This document shows positions 6,401 to 14,999 of a DNA stretch of 26,024 nucleotides, in pieces. Origin of the DNA: Bacteroidales bacterium (lineage in GTDB: Bacteria > Bacteroidota > Bacteroidia > Bacteroidales > UBA4181); the NCBI GenBank assembly GCA_031259205.1, contig JAIRLS010000052.1:1-26024 (forward strand), given 5' to 3'. Within the stretch, counting starts at the first letter, position 1. Each line of letters starts with the position of its first letter. A program made the translations under genes and the position numbers. The notes below the pieces were generated by a model. It did no database searches and was not told where the DNA came from. It worked only from the letters and a program-made list of their open reading frames with translations.

Positions 6401-8969
6401 CGGTCTGGTCAATTTCATCCTGCCACTCGTATATGCCCGACGACGACACGTTCGTCACCGACGACACATCGTAATTTACGTCTAAATGGTATTTCATGAT
6501 ACCGGATATGTCACGGTTTGGAGTTGCCAGCCGAAGGGTAGTGCCTTCATTGTAGCAGATAGAGTCGTTCCCGCTGAATGTCGGCGACAGGACGGGAATC
6601 GGATTGACTGTTATGTTGATCGCCACACTGTCATTGGTTTCCGTACATATCTGTCCCGACGTTGTAATGGTAATTTTCGGATCGAAAATGTAAGTCGCCG
6701 TCAGTTTGTCGGGATTTGCATTGTCGAACCTGAGTTTGGAAACGCCCGGCGTAGAAGCGATGGTTCCGTTTACCGTCAAGCCGGTCGGTATTTGCGAATC
6801 GGTGGAATAACTCCACACGGCATCACTCAGGGTATTTTGCATGGAAGCCGTCAGGGATACGGTATCTCCACTACAAATGGCAGATGCGGCGTTGGATATC
6901 ATCATAAATCCCGGACGCGGCTGTACTTTCACCGTAAAAGACGTCGTCGAATCGGAAGTGCAGGAATAACCGTTCAGTCTCAAATACGGTTCGATTGAAT
7001 AAACTACGTCCTGAGAGGACGAAGACGTGTTACGGAGCAGATGATCGATGGTATCGCCGGTCGGTTTGCCATCTCCGTCGATGCAACCCTCTACGTTGGG
7101 ATTGCTCCCCGCATCCCACCGGAAAAGAATTTGGGCATGACTGCTCACCTTGCTGTCCGAACGGAGGGGGATGTAAACATGCGTCGCATTGCAGATGTTG
7201 GTATTGGGTATCGCAACCGGTACAAGAGTGGGATTCACCGTTACTTCCCGGAAGATTCCCGCGCCTGTCAGCAGACACTGATTGTAAAGTCTGGCAGATA
7301 TTACATAAGTAACACTTTTATGTTCATTCGTGTTATTCCTTAAGGTGTGCTGCAATTCATAAGGTCCTGCCTGCGGAGCGGAACTCGACACATTACCGGT
7401 GACGCCGGCAACAGGCGAGGTAGTCCATTCCCATTGCGTCACTCCGTCAAATCCGTCATTGCCGAGATGCAGGGTAAAAGCGCTGTTATTGCATATTTCA
7501 CCGTTTGCCGAAGAAAAATCAACCGTCGGAGCAGGAGTCCGGCCTTCATAATAAGCGATAGTGATTGTTTTTTCACAAATACTGATATTTCCGGCAATGT
7601 CCCTTATCAAAACCGTCACTATCGTATCGCCGACATGGGTACAATTGAAAGTAAAACTGTCCAAAAGAACAAGGTTGCGGTTAAGTATCAGTTTCATCCG
7701 TAAACCGCTGTTAGCGGTACAATTGTCGGAAACGCTATTGAACAGGTCATCCGGCGTAAGCGTATATTGCCCGCTGTTACTATCCAAACGGACGACCACG
7801 TTTTCTTTGCATAATACTACCGGGGGAATAGTGTCCTTCACCGTAACGGAAGCCGTCCAAACGGCGCTGTTGCCGGAACGGTCGGTCACCTTCAAATGAA
7901 CGGTCTGCATGGCTGCCGTATCCGAACAGGGAAAGCTTACCGAAGACGCATAAATCTCTCCCTGCCGGCAGATTTGGTAAACCAAATCGGCGGAATCGAT
8001 GCAGTTGTCGGAAGCCGTAATGATAAAGTCCTGCGGCGTCAGCGTCACCGCGCCCGTACCGTCCAAAAAGGCCGTCAGCGAGAGAAGTTTGCCAATCACC
8101 GGGGAAATGGTGTCTTTCACCGTAACGGAAGCCGTCCAAACGGCGCTGTTGCCGGAACGGTCGGTCACCTTCAAATGAACGGGCTGCATGGCTGCCGTAT
8201 CCGAACAGAAAAAGCTTACGGAACTGTCATAATTACTCTGCCCGCGGATTTGGTAAACCAAATCGGCGGAATCGATGCAGTTGTCGGAAGCCGTAATGAT
8301 AAAGTCCTGCGGCGTTAACATCACCGCGCCCGTACCGTCCAAAAAGGCCGTCAGCGAGAGAAGTTTGCCAATCACCGGGGAAATGGTGTCCTTCACCGTA
8401 ACAATCATGCTCTCCTCCTGCATTACTTTTGAACCGACTTTCGATGTTACGACGACAGTATCTATTCCCACAGGCAATTTTGTTCCCGCCAAGTTATCTA
8501 TTGTCATTTCCGGCGTGGACACACAATTGTTCGCGATCACAGGATCAAATTCCGTTCCGACCACCGTATAATCGCAGGTTCCGGATGCGGCATACCGTAT
8601 TGCGGAAGCCAGAGGCCGTTCGATACGGGGAACAACAATAATGGAGTGCGTTTCGACGGGGGATTGGTCGTCATAATAGGAAACAACAGTAACTCCGATT
8701 GGAAACTGATTTCCGCTGGCATCCGTAGTACTGCCGTTGGTTGGGGAAACATCAACGCCGCCTGAAATTAACGTATATGAGAGCGTTCCCGAAAGCGAGC
8801 CGGTATAAGAGATGTTATCTACGACGGCATAACATTGTCCTGCATCCGTTAAAACCGTGTCGGCATAAGAAGATTGAGCGTATATCCGACATGAAAAGAC
8901 GCAAAAAACCATGCAAAAAAACACACGGATTTTTGGCGTCAATACATTCATTGTCAGATATTTTAACAT
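3447..8969 (-). CDS. Large T9SS surface protein with HYR-like and SprB-like repeats and type B sorting domain
   Basis: An 1840-residue exported protein. Residues about 1-31 form a signal peptide ending RIYAQ (an alternative ATG lies at 8951). Residues about 195-475 hold three HYR-like Ig-fold units of roughly 93 residues (VKDTISPV ... ASDNC ... VTDRSGNSAVW). The first two are nearly identical. Ig/PKD-like segments follow up to about residue 895. About ten SprB-type repeats come next (for example GYSYLWSTGATGKDITGL, then AGxYxVTVTDxxxC and a closing QP or EP). The C-terminus (about 1737-1840) is the type IX type B sorting domain of the gliding-motility-associated CHU_C/TIGR04131 kind, beginning IPNAFSPNADGANDYWEI. 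The domain makeup predicts a long surface adhesin exported through T9SS. The PorP/SprF gene follows after 2 bases. A TATCTTTG-type box on the minus strand lies 26 bases upstream. The ligand is unknown. Confidence 0.93.
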   Translation of the reverse strand: MLKYLTMNVLTPKIRVFFCMVFCVFSCRIYAQSSYADTVLTDAGQCYAVVDNISYTGSLSGTLSYTLISGGVDVSPTNGSTTDASGNQFPIGVTVVSYYDDQSPVETHSIIVVPRIERPLASAIRYAASGTCDYTVVGTEFDPVIANNCVSTPEMTIDNLAGTKLPVGIDTVVVTSKVGSKVMQEESMIVTVKDTISPVIGKLLSLTAFLDGTGAVMLTPQDFIITASDNCIDSADLVYQIRGQSNYDSSVSFFCSDTAAMQPVHLKVTDRSGNSAVWTASVTVKDTISPVIGKLLSLTAFLDGTGAVTLTPQDFIITASDNCIDSADLVYQICRQGEIYASSVSFPCSDTAAMQTVHLKVTDRSGNSAVWTASVTVKDTIPPVVLCKENVVVRLDSNSGQYTLTPDDLFNSVSDNCTANSGLRMKLILNRNLVLLDSFTFNCTHVGDTIVTVLIRDIAGNISICEKTITIAYYEGRTPAPTVDFSSANGEICNNSAFTLHLGNDGFDGVTQWEWTTSPVAGVTGNVSSSAPQAGPYELQHTLRNNTNEHKSVTYVISARLYNQCLLTGAGIFREVTVNPTLVPVAIPNTNICNATHVYIPLRSDSKVSSHAQILFRWDAGSNPNVEGCIDGDGKPTGDTIDHLLRNTSSSSQDVVYSIEPYLRLNGYSCTSDSTTSFTVKVQPRPGFMMISNAASAICSGDTVSLTASMQNTLSDAVWSYSTDSQIPTGLTVNGTIASTPGVSKLRFDNANPDKLTATYIFDPKITITTSGQICTETNDSVAINITVNPIPVLSPTFSGNDSICYNEGTTLRLATPNRDISGIMKYHLDVNYDVSSVTNVSSSGIYEWQDEIDQTGLKNMDEQAQTVRYIFIPMIDISGKKCRGESDTVVAHIAPELKFDLQPSVYTGGWNINCNRENTGKINIRSLRGAWETFGYDYLWNTGASVDSVHQLKAGVYSVTVTNKVYGCHATKALTLKEPQKIAVVAVVTKPVCNGPTGKIELQVSGGTRDYKYRWDGPEYFVFEDSAATSLRAGNYYITIKDANACDTSFTVIMPAAGSSELFPNWNVSRYGKDEKENEYNISCHGAGDGIINPNINVQNIVIYTLWKGNQLVKTDTAPGATVFLFGSMKVENLSEGEYHLTVVDEAGCMYETAPLLIRQPPPVTFDTSVLIYPSGFEIDCYGSATGHIEVQNVAGGYGTRYGPYEYEWTSGNPVQQGSPIQTQLTAGLYGLKIRNKRSSGYCDVPLTFTLRQPPEIKVNATIPARDSFEITCHGQKTGSIEIDILGNYSEYQFLWTTPDGEVINPAARNQYNLPAGNYFLDVTYGTTGCVLRNQYLLRQPTAIEPNVVVQDVTCHGTASGAISLSPSGGIPGYRYRWQTPDFDIHISHPTWQNQTGMPAGIYWPVITDTAGCVKTLTVEIKEPVELKANIKTEDPTCTPGGDGSITLEPTGGTPGYSYLWSTGATGKDITGLSEGDYAVTITDNNNCTATAVARINTPGNLSVNAKVASDYNGYQVACYGGHSGKIELDIPNGRPPYACQYISDDGSMKDLDLQHAVAGNYRITVTDLFNCSGIADVLLGQPPKMQLTATTSDPTCAGSDDGSIRMTITGGVSPYSYNWSNMASDVSVAEHLRAGHYPVTVVDKNQCGIDTLFLLTQPEAIDIRFETEDAYCPEIPDGSIRSHVTGGVAPYAYKWQGISNSSPTLDEITGGQYVLEVTDRQNCTVTARVEVGYRSNTCLKIPNAFSPNADGANDYWEIRVGDPASTATPYTLGSIYPEVVVEVYSANWGMLLYRSQKGYPEPWDGKYNGKYLPVNSYVYVIRLRSDMKPIVGNVTIIR
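7831..8385 (-). repeat. Tandem near-identical 279/276-bp repeat inside the T9SS cargo gene
   Basis: Unit A covers 7831-8109 (279 bp, 93 codons) and unit B 8110-8385 (276 bp, 92 codons). Each begins on the plus strand with GTGTCYTTCACCGTAACGGA. Long stretches are identical. The differences cluster in about 45 bases (near 7930-7975 and 8209-8254) that encode an exposed-looking loop. The in-frame duplication adds one HYR-like domain and is probably recent. Confidence 0.9.
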
Positions 8970-8994
8970 TTTTACTTCTTAAAATATAAACTTA

Positions 8995-9002
8995 CAAAGA
9001 TA
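8995..9002 (-). promoter_or_regulatory. Probable -7 box for the T9SS cargo-PorP/SprF operon
   Basis: On the minus strand this reads TATCTTTG, a match to TAnnTTTG, and lies 25 bases before the cargo start at 8969. No clear -33 TTG is found. The box falls in the 79-bp gap after the alpha-2-macroglobulin stop, so the operon can be transcribed independently of that gene. Confidence 0.5.
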
Positions 9003-9048
9003 ATTAAATCATTTTGAATATGATGATGATTGTTTAAATCATTTATTA

Positions 9049-12000
9049 TCAATTACTTGTTACTTCTATCCATTTCCCTTCACTGTTGGCTCTCACCGTT
9101 TCGTCATACATGGCTTCGCAAGCGAAAGCCGGCAGGTAAAAACGTCCTCTGTATGCTGTTGAAATAGGCACTACAAAGGTCTTTTTGCTGCCGGAGGGGA
9201 GGCTGAAATAAGTATAAACCCGATCATCGCGGATGTCAATATAATCGAAATGTGATTTATTGTCTGTTGTTCCGTCGTTCAGTCGAGTATTGACGATTTC
9301 CCAGCCCGACGGGAAGATTTCAGTCAGCGCGAGATTGGTGTAATTCGGGTTTCCGGTCGGATTGCTCACGGTGACAATTGCCTTAAAATCTGTTCCCTGC
9401 GGAAGGTTTGTCACGTTGATATTCTTATCGTTCCCGTTGACAAAATGGACAGATAAATTCAAACCGTGTGCGGAGGCTTCTTCGTGGCCGGGCGCCGGAA
9501 TACCTGACGCTGTTATCCTGATATAAAGCGGGACTTCGCTCTTGTTGCGAAGTTTTACCTTTACGTTGCCGGTTTTAGTGGCAGGAACGTTCATATCGGC
9601 CTGTATAACGGGCATTTTACTTTTCAACTGTTGTTGTTTTCCTGTGGCGTCGGTATATTCGACGTTAATTTCCTTATTTCCTTTTTCATTTTCCGCATAT
9701 TTGGCAATGGCCATCAGGCAATAGGCTGTAGTTTGCGTACTCAACCACTGTTGTGCATTAAGGGCTTCCGAAAGTCTTTTTACGATAAGGAAAGCCTGCG
9801 TACGCTCCTGCATCAGGGTGAGAGTTTCGAGAATCATGGCTTGGTCGCGTTCGGATGAGCCGAAATTCATATCGAAGCGGTTGGCGTATGTCCCTCCGGC
9901 GACGGGGATATTCGTCGTTAATGATTTAGCCGTTTCGGGTTTTCCGGAGAGCGCGTAAGCTGCTGCCAGCCTCCATTGGGCTAATGCCGGCAAGTTAGCG
10001 GTTTCTTTCAGCCTGTTCATGGCGCTCAAGTTGGGTTGTTCGGCTAATGCCAGCGTATAGAGGCGGTATGCCTGTCCGAGTTCATCGCCTTCGCCGGTTT
10101 TCCAGTTTGCGGCACGGTTGGTCTGATAGCGCAACCATGACTGCTTCATGTCTGCGGGCAATGCATAGCCTTTGTTTTCGGCTTCAAGCATGAAATGTCC
10201 GCCATAGCTGGATCCCCAACTGTTGGGTGTTACATCGCCGGGCCAGTAACCGAAACCGCCCTGCGGCGTGAGAAATTTTCTCAGTTGTTCAAGTCCGGCT
10301 TTGATGTTGGTTTCGATGTCCTGTTTTTTGCTTGTACTCAATTCCATGACATTATCCAAATACAATTGAGGGAAAACCGACGAAGTGGTCTGTTCGATAC
10401 ATCCATGTGGATAGCTGATCAGGTAGGGCAGCCGGCGTCCCAGATTGACAGGCGGTAAATACGACGCTTCAATGACTGCCTTATTGGTGCTTTCCATTCC
10501 GGGCAACGTATATTCATCCTCCCAATTTTTGTCGGGTTCTACAAGTTCTTCCGCAAAGGTAAACAGTGTCGGGTTGGGATTCCGGACTTCTATTTCAATG
10601 GAATGGCCGGATTTTTCCCCGTTGCCGCTTACGGAAGCGGTAATTCTCCCTATTCCGGTACGATTTTTCGTTTTGAGCCGGAAGAAAACGGTTTGGTCGC
10701 CTGTAGATGAGAACGTTACAGTTTGTTTTTTATCGCCTTCAATACTGAAAATATCGTTGGCATTGATTTCCACATTTACCTGTTTGATGCGGTCTTCCAT
10801 GGCAAAGACGGTAACCGGCAGCCAAACGTCTTCGCCCGGCCCTAATACGCGCGGCAATGTAGCCAGCGTCATCAGGGGTTTACGCACGGGCGTGGTTTTT
10901 TCCGCAGCGCCGAATCCCCGTCCGTTGGCGGCAACCACCATTGTACGGACGGATCCGATATAGGGCGGAAGTTTGATTACATGCTCGTTGGACTTGCCCT
11001 TTTGCACAGTGAAGGGGCCAAGATAGCGGACAACCGGTTTGAAGCGTTGCGCCGATTTCGAATCCGGGTTGCCGCTAACTTCCAACTGGTCATCTCCGCC
11101 GATGGAGAACAGTTGTTCAATTTTTCCGCCATACGCGCCGATAACATAGTCGTATATATCCCATGTGCTGACGCCCAGCGCTTCCCTGGCATAGAAGACG
11201 CTCCACGGATCGGGCGTCTTGTAGTTAGTGAGATCCAGCAGTCCGTCGTCTACAATAGCCAAGGTATAACTCATCAACTGTCCGTTTTTTTCGCTGATTT
11301 TTACGGTGAAAGGTTCTTCCGGTTTCAGCACTTCCGGCATGTTGATTTCGGGCTGCAATTTTGTTAGCGGATCTTCCACCATCAGCGGAATAACACCGTA
11401 AAGCCTGACAGGTGCATCATTGGTAGTATGTCCGTGGGGCTGCAACAGCGACACATGCACATATACGTTGGGAACCATGTCGGCGGTAGCGGGAATCGTG
11501 ATGCGTCCGTTGGCGTCGTTGCAAGATACCCAGAAGGTTTGCCGGATACCGGAACCGGATTCGACGGAAACCAGCGCTTTGCTCCCTTTGGCGCTCGGAA
11601 AGGTAATCACGGCCTCTTCGCCGACATTGTAGGACGGTTTCCCGGAGGTAAGTTGCAACAGGGTAGCCCCGGTGTTGCCGCCGCTCTCGTCGTCGCCGTA
11701 CCAGTAGGGATAGCTGGCATATACGGGAACAGTTGAGGTGTGACCGCTTTCCGTATCGGTCATTTTCACCACATAATACCCGCTGACAGACCATTTGTGA
11801 TTGAATTGCCCTTTTCCTTTCTGCGTGCGGACGGTAGAAGAAAACACCGGCGAGGAATAACTGCCTGAAGAATAGTTGGCTTCTCCGTTCATGCTCGACC
11901 ACCACCATCTCCAACCTGCATTGTACACTTCTACCTTGATGTTGCGGCTGACCGGCTCGCCTGTTTCTTCAAGCGTTACCACATCAAAAGTCTGCTCTTC

Positions 12001-14502
12001 GTTTATTTCCAGACGGTGATAATACCCTTCCCCCTGCGGAGCTTTAATTCCGACGTAGTACCGGTAGGGCGAACAGGTGGTGACAAACTCGTTGAGGCTG
12101 AAGTCGCCCCCTTCTTCAAATACGCGCGTGGAAAGGAAAACACGCAACATTCCGGGACTGTTCTCTACGTCAATATCTTTTTCAAAAGAAAGTTCTCCGT
12201 TTTCATTCAAATGGCCGTCTATCAATGTCTTTTCTTCCGAATAAAACTCTCTTGCCCGGTCTTCAAAAACATAATCGTCGTAATTCTTAAATTTGGTGGC
12301 TGTTTTGCTGATCCGCGCCGTAATGCGAACCGGCAAATTCCGGGCTACCGCGCCGTGCAACCAGCGTACCGACATTTTACCTGCCATTCCTTCATGACTG
12401 AGAAAAGGGGTGTGTTTAAAATTCATGTCGATTTTAAGACGATTGGGCTTGACGGTTTCCACTTTCAGGTTTTTTCCGAAAGATCTGCCTCCTACCTTGA
12501 CTTCTGCGTACCATAAGCCGGTCAATGCATCGTTATCGGTAGCCACCGTGAACAGGTACAGTCCGTTGACGCCTGAGGTTTTTACTTGCCTGTTCACTAA
12601 TTGATTGTTAGGGTTGTACAGTTCAAAGGTTACCGGATGGTCGGAAGGCAGCATCTTGTTCTTGTCTTCCATCATGAAGGCGAGAAAAAGGGTATCACCC
12701 GGACGCCAAACCCCGCGTTCCCCATACAGAAAGCCTTTCAATCCGCTTTGGGCATCGACGCCGGATACATCGAAATTGCTCAACGATAACTCGTTCCTGT
12801 CGATTTTCAGGTACGATTTTTGCTTGCCTTGTTGAGCCACAATCACAGAGGCGTTTTCGGAACAGCGGATTACGGCACTCCCGTCTTTATCGGTCACTCC
12901 TTCACCCACTTTCTGATTGACATCGTTGAAAACCGTAATTTGAGCATTGTTGATCGGATCGGTAGTTATCAGGTTGGTTGCCAGCACATGAAATTCTTTT
13001 TTATCGCCCGATTTTGCAGTCAGACCAATATCGGTAGCCAATACATTGCGGGAACGCTGCGAATGGGACGACGAATAGTCGTAGTCATAGCCATAGTCAT
13101 CATCACCATAGTCGTAATAGTAATCATCTCGATCCATGTAATCGCTGGGACTGCTGACATCCAACATCTTGTCCGATCCTTTTATCTTTACGCGATAGAT
13201 GTCGCCCGGTTCGGGATTGATAAACTCCGAAAGGTCGAGAGAAAAGGTATTCCACGATGACAGGTTGATGGCCTTTTTGTCTGCCAGTCGGATGGTTTTG
13301 CCGGCAATCCTCCTGCTCACGCGCCGCATTCCCCGCGACGATTCCAAATCATTGATTTGCAGGAATTGCAGGATATTGTTTTCGTAAATCCGATACACTT
13401 CCACAGTCACAGCTTTGTAATTAACAGACCGGAAAGTGAGAAATAAGCCGTCGGAATTGGGCAGGATAACGCCTTTGCCTACAAATTGAACGGCCGGATC
13501 CAACTGTTCGAATACCACTTCATGTTCCGTTTCGGCGGACAACACCCGCCCCGAATACGATTTCAGTCCTTTTCCGATGTGCAACGTGTAAGTGCCTGTT
13601 TCGCGCGTGGCAGGATAAATTTTCAAAATGTTCAAATCTACGCTGAAACGTAGCGTAGCGCCGTTGGACAGGGAAATATAATCCACAAATCGTTGCCGCT
13701 CGTCAATGGCTTCGGAAAAAGTGCACTGGACATACTGGTCGGGAGAATTGACCGTTTGAACGTCTATCAGTCCGAAATCGTTTTCTCCCGGAATCGTAAC
13801 GACGTTTTTATTCTCGTATTTATAACCAATGCCTTTCCCGTTCCACAACAATCGCAATTCATATTTTTCACCGGCCGACCGGAGGCTGTCGATAAGGAAA
13901 GTGTGCCGATTGTTTGCAAAGTCGTGATTCCACCTGACCTCCGGTTTCCCCCTGTCCGATTCGACTTTCAGCAGGCCTGCAAATATTTCTTCCGGAATGA
14001 AATCGGAAGTGTTTACGGTACCCGACAGGTAATACAAATTGGGCATGCGTTTGTTGTATAACGACAGTCCGTCTATCCTGTAATCAAAGGTGGGAACAAT
14101 GGTACTGATGGTAAAAGCAAACGTACTTGAAGCTTTTTTGACGTCGGCCACCTTCCCGATATTGAATTTTACCTTGTATTCCTGTCCGGCCTCGAAAGGT
14201 TTATCCGGCGTAAACTCAATGGTATTTTCACTGATCCGGCAGGTTTTGCCTTTTACCGAAGGTGAAAATTTAAAAATCCCGTCTTCCAGCAGATCGCCTA
14301 CTTGCCCCGATTTCTGAGAAACAGCGTCATCGGTCAACACAACGCGCACCGGCGAAAGAACGGATACCGTCCCCGAAGTGTAGGCCACAATCGAAGGATG
14401 AATCTCATCCGGCTTAGACCTGTCGCAAGACGACAAGCCGCACAAAACAGCCCAACCCAAAACACCAGTCCAACTGGTCTTAATCACTTTTTCCAACAAC
14501 AT
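9049..14502 (-). CDS. Alpha-2-macroglobulin family lipoprotein with thioester motif
   Basis: About 1817 residues from the chosen ATG at 14502. That start gives a lipoprotein signal with lipobox GLSSC (Cys26); other in-frame ATGs lie at 14520 and 14598. Tandem MG-type beta domains follow (segments such as GERGVWRPGDTLFLAFM and LWYAEVKVGGRSFGKNLKVE). The A2M core includes the bait-region side and a thioester domain with YPHGCIEQT. Its CxEQ motif is intact, with Cys codon at 10399-10401 (residue 1368). An alpha/alpha-toroid-like segment (GGFGYWPG) and a C-terminal receptor-like domain complete it. Bacterial A2Ms trap attacking proteases in the envelope; the thioester links covalently to the target. 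The length slightly exceeds E. coli YfhM. The usual partner pbpC (PBP1c) is not adjacent. An Asp/Tyr-rich tract sits at nucleotides about 13060-13135. A TACATTTG box lies upstream at 14643-14650. Confidence 0.9.
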   Translation of the reverse strand: MLLEKVIKTSWTGVLGWAVLCGLSSCDRSKPDEIHPSIVAYTSGTVSVLSPVRVVLTDDAVSQKSGQVGDLLEDGIFKFSPSVKGKTCRISENTIEFTPDKPFEAGQEYKVKFNIGKVADVKKASSTFAFTISTIVPTFDYRIDGLSLYNKRMPNLYYLSGTVNTSDFIPEEIFAGLLKVESDRGKPEVRWNHDFANNRHTFLIDSLRSAGEKYELRLLWNGKGIGYKYENKNVVTIPGENDFGLIDVQTVNSPDQYVQCTFSEAIDERQRFVDYISLSNGATLRFSVDLNILKIYPATRETGTYTLHIGKGLKSYSGRVLSAETEHEVVFEQLDPAVQFVGKGVILPNSDGLFLTFRSVNYKAVTVEVYRIYENNILQFLQINDLESSRGMRRVSRRIAGKTIRLADKKAINLSSWNTFSLDLSEFINPEPGDIYRVKIKGSDKMLDVSSPSDYMDRDDYYYDYGDDDYGYDYDYSSSHSQRSRNVLATDIGLTAKSGDKKEFHVLATNLITTDPINNAQITVFNDVNQKVGEGVTDKDGSAVIRCSENASVIVAQQGKQKSYLKIDRNELSLSNFDVSGVDAQSGLKGFLYGERGVWRPGDTLFLAFMMEDKNKMLPSDHPVTFELYNPNNQLVNRQVKTSGVNGLYLFTVATDNDALTGLWYAEVKVGGRSFGKNLKVETVKPNRLKIDMNFKHTPFLSHEGMAGKMSVRWLHGAVARNLPVRITARISKTATKFKNYDDYVFEDRAREFYSEEKTLIDGHLNENGELSFEKDIDVENSPGMLRVFLSTRVFEEGGDFSLNEFVTTCSPYRYYVGIKAPQGEGYYHRLEINEEQTFDVVTLEETGEPVSRNIKVEVYNAGWRWWWSSMNGEANYSSGSYSSPVFSSTVRTQKGKGQFNHKWSVSGYYVVKMTDTESGHTSTVPVYASYPYWYGDDESGGNTGATLLQLTSGKPSYNVGEEAVITFPSAKGSKALVSVESGSGIRQTFWVSCNDANGRITIPATADMVPNVYVHVSLLQPHGHTTNDAPVRLYGVIPLMVEDPLTKLQPEINMPEVLKPEEPFTVKISEKNGQLMSYTLAIVDDGLLDLTNYKTPDPWSVFYAREALGVSTWDIYDYVIGAYGGKIEQLFSIGGDDQLEVSGNPDSKSAQRFKPVVRYLGPFTVQKGKSNEHVIKLPPYIGSVRTMVVAANGRGFGAAEKTTPVRKPLMTLATLPRVLGPGEDVWLPVTVFAMEDRIKQVNVEINANDIFSIEGDKKQTVTFSSTGDQTVFFRLKTKNRTGIGRITASVSGNGEKSGHSIEIEVRNPNPTLFTFAEELVEPDKNWEDEYTLPGMESTNKAVIEASYLPPVNLGRRLPYLISYPHGCIEQTTSSVFPQLYLDNVMELSTSKKQDIETNIKAGLEQLRKFLTPQGGFGYWPGDVTPNSWGSSYGGHFMLEAENKGYALPADMKQSWLRYQTNRAANWKTGEGDELGQAYRLYTLALAEQPNLSAMNRLKETANLPALAQWRLAAAYALSGKPETAKSLTTNIPVAGGTYANRFDMNFGSSERDQAMILETLTLMQERTQAFLIVKRLSEALNAQQWLSTQTTAYCLMAIAKYAENEKGNKEINVEYTDATGKQQQLKSKMPVIQADMNVPATKTGNVKVKLRNKSEVPLYIRITASGIPAPGHEEASAHGLNLSVHFVNGNDKNINVTNLPQGTDFKAIVTVSNPTGNPNYTNLALTEIFPSGWEIVNTRLNDGTTDNKSHFDYIDIRDDRVYTYFSLPSGSKKTFVVPISTAYRGRFYLPAFACEAMYDETVRANSEGKWIEVTSN

Positions 14503-14642
14503 TTTCCTGATACACAACATACGCTCAAATTTTAATTTAATATTCTTTATATACGTAAATAATAATAAAAAGATTATGAAAAAAACAGTAACATTCATTT
14601 AACCCAACCGGAATATATCTTCTGTCATTTTGATTTAAAATT

Positions 14643-14650
14643 CAAATGTA
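14643..14650 (-). promoter_or_regulatory. Probable -7 box for the alpha-2-macroglobulin gene
   Basis: The minus strand reads TACATTTG, which fits TAnnTTTG. It lies 140 bases before the preferred ATG at 14502, or 44 bases before the longest possible start at 14598. No -33 TTG stands at the expected distance. Confidence 0.45.
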
Positions 14651-14753
14651 GCAAAAATATTCAAGATAACCGGAAAAAAAAAATTGTGCAGGCGGATATT
14701 GTACGGATAACTGTGCAATATGAACAGGAAAAGGGCGAAGGCGCGAAAGCGCG

Positions 14754-14808
14754 AAAACACGGATGGAACAGTCCGCTGACCGATAGCGCCTCAATAAAAG
14801 AACGAACC
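14754..14808 (+). repeat. Dispersed repeat copy matching the MITE-like element end
   Basis: These 55 bases match the reverse complement of 1247-1301 at 49 of 55 positions. They include GGATGGAACAGTCC and the core ATAGCGCCTCAA at 14783-14794. The upstream GCGCGAAAGCGCGAAAA (about 14741-14757) resembles the sequence before the copy at 1652. Only one end of the element is seen, so this is a partial or single-arm copy. Confidence 0.8.
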
Positions 14809-14991
14809 CGAACAGTGGATATTGATGATGGGCAATAAAATAATTACGAAGCGTATTTTCCTGATAAAACAGAGGGGAAAACGGATGCGGAAACCCCCAA
14901 AATCTGTCTTTTCACCTGCGCATTTTATCTTTCCGCCCCTGTCTTATTAGATAACGCAACGCTATGATGTAATTATTTTCTGCGCGGGCAT

Positions 14992-14999
14992 TATCTTTG
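14992..14999 (+). promoter_or_regulatory. Possible -7 box overlapping the first palindrome
   Basis: TATCTTTG fits TAnnTTTG on the plus strand. It overlaps the first base pairs of the 16-bp palindrome at 14998-15013. No plus-strand gene follows, so any transcript would run through the array and antisense into thiL. It could be a chance match. Confidence 0.3.
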
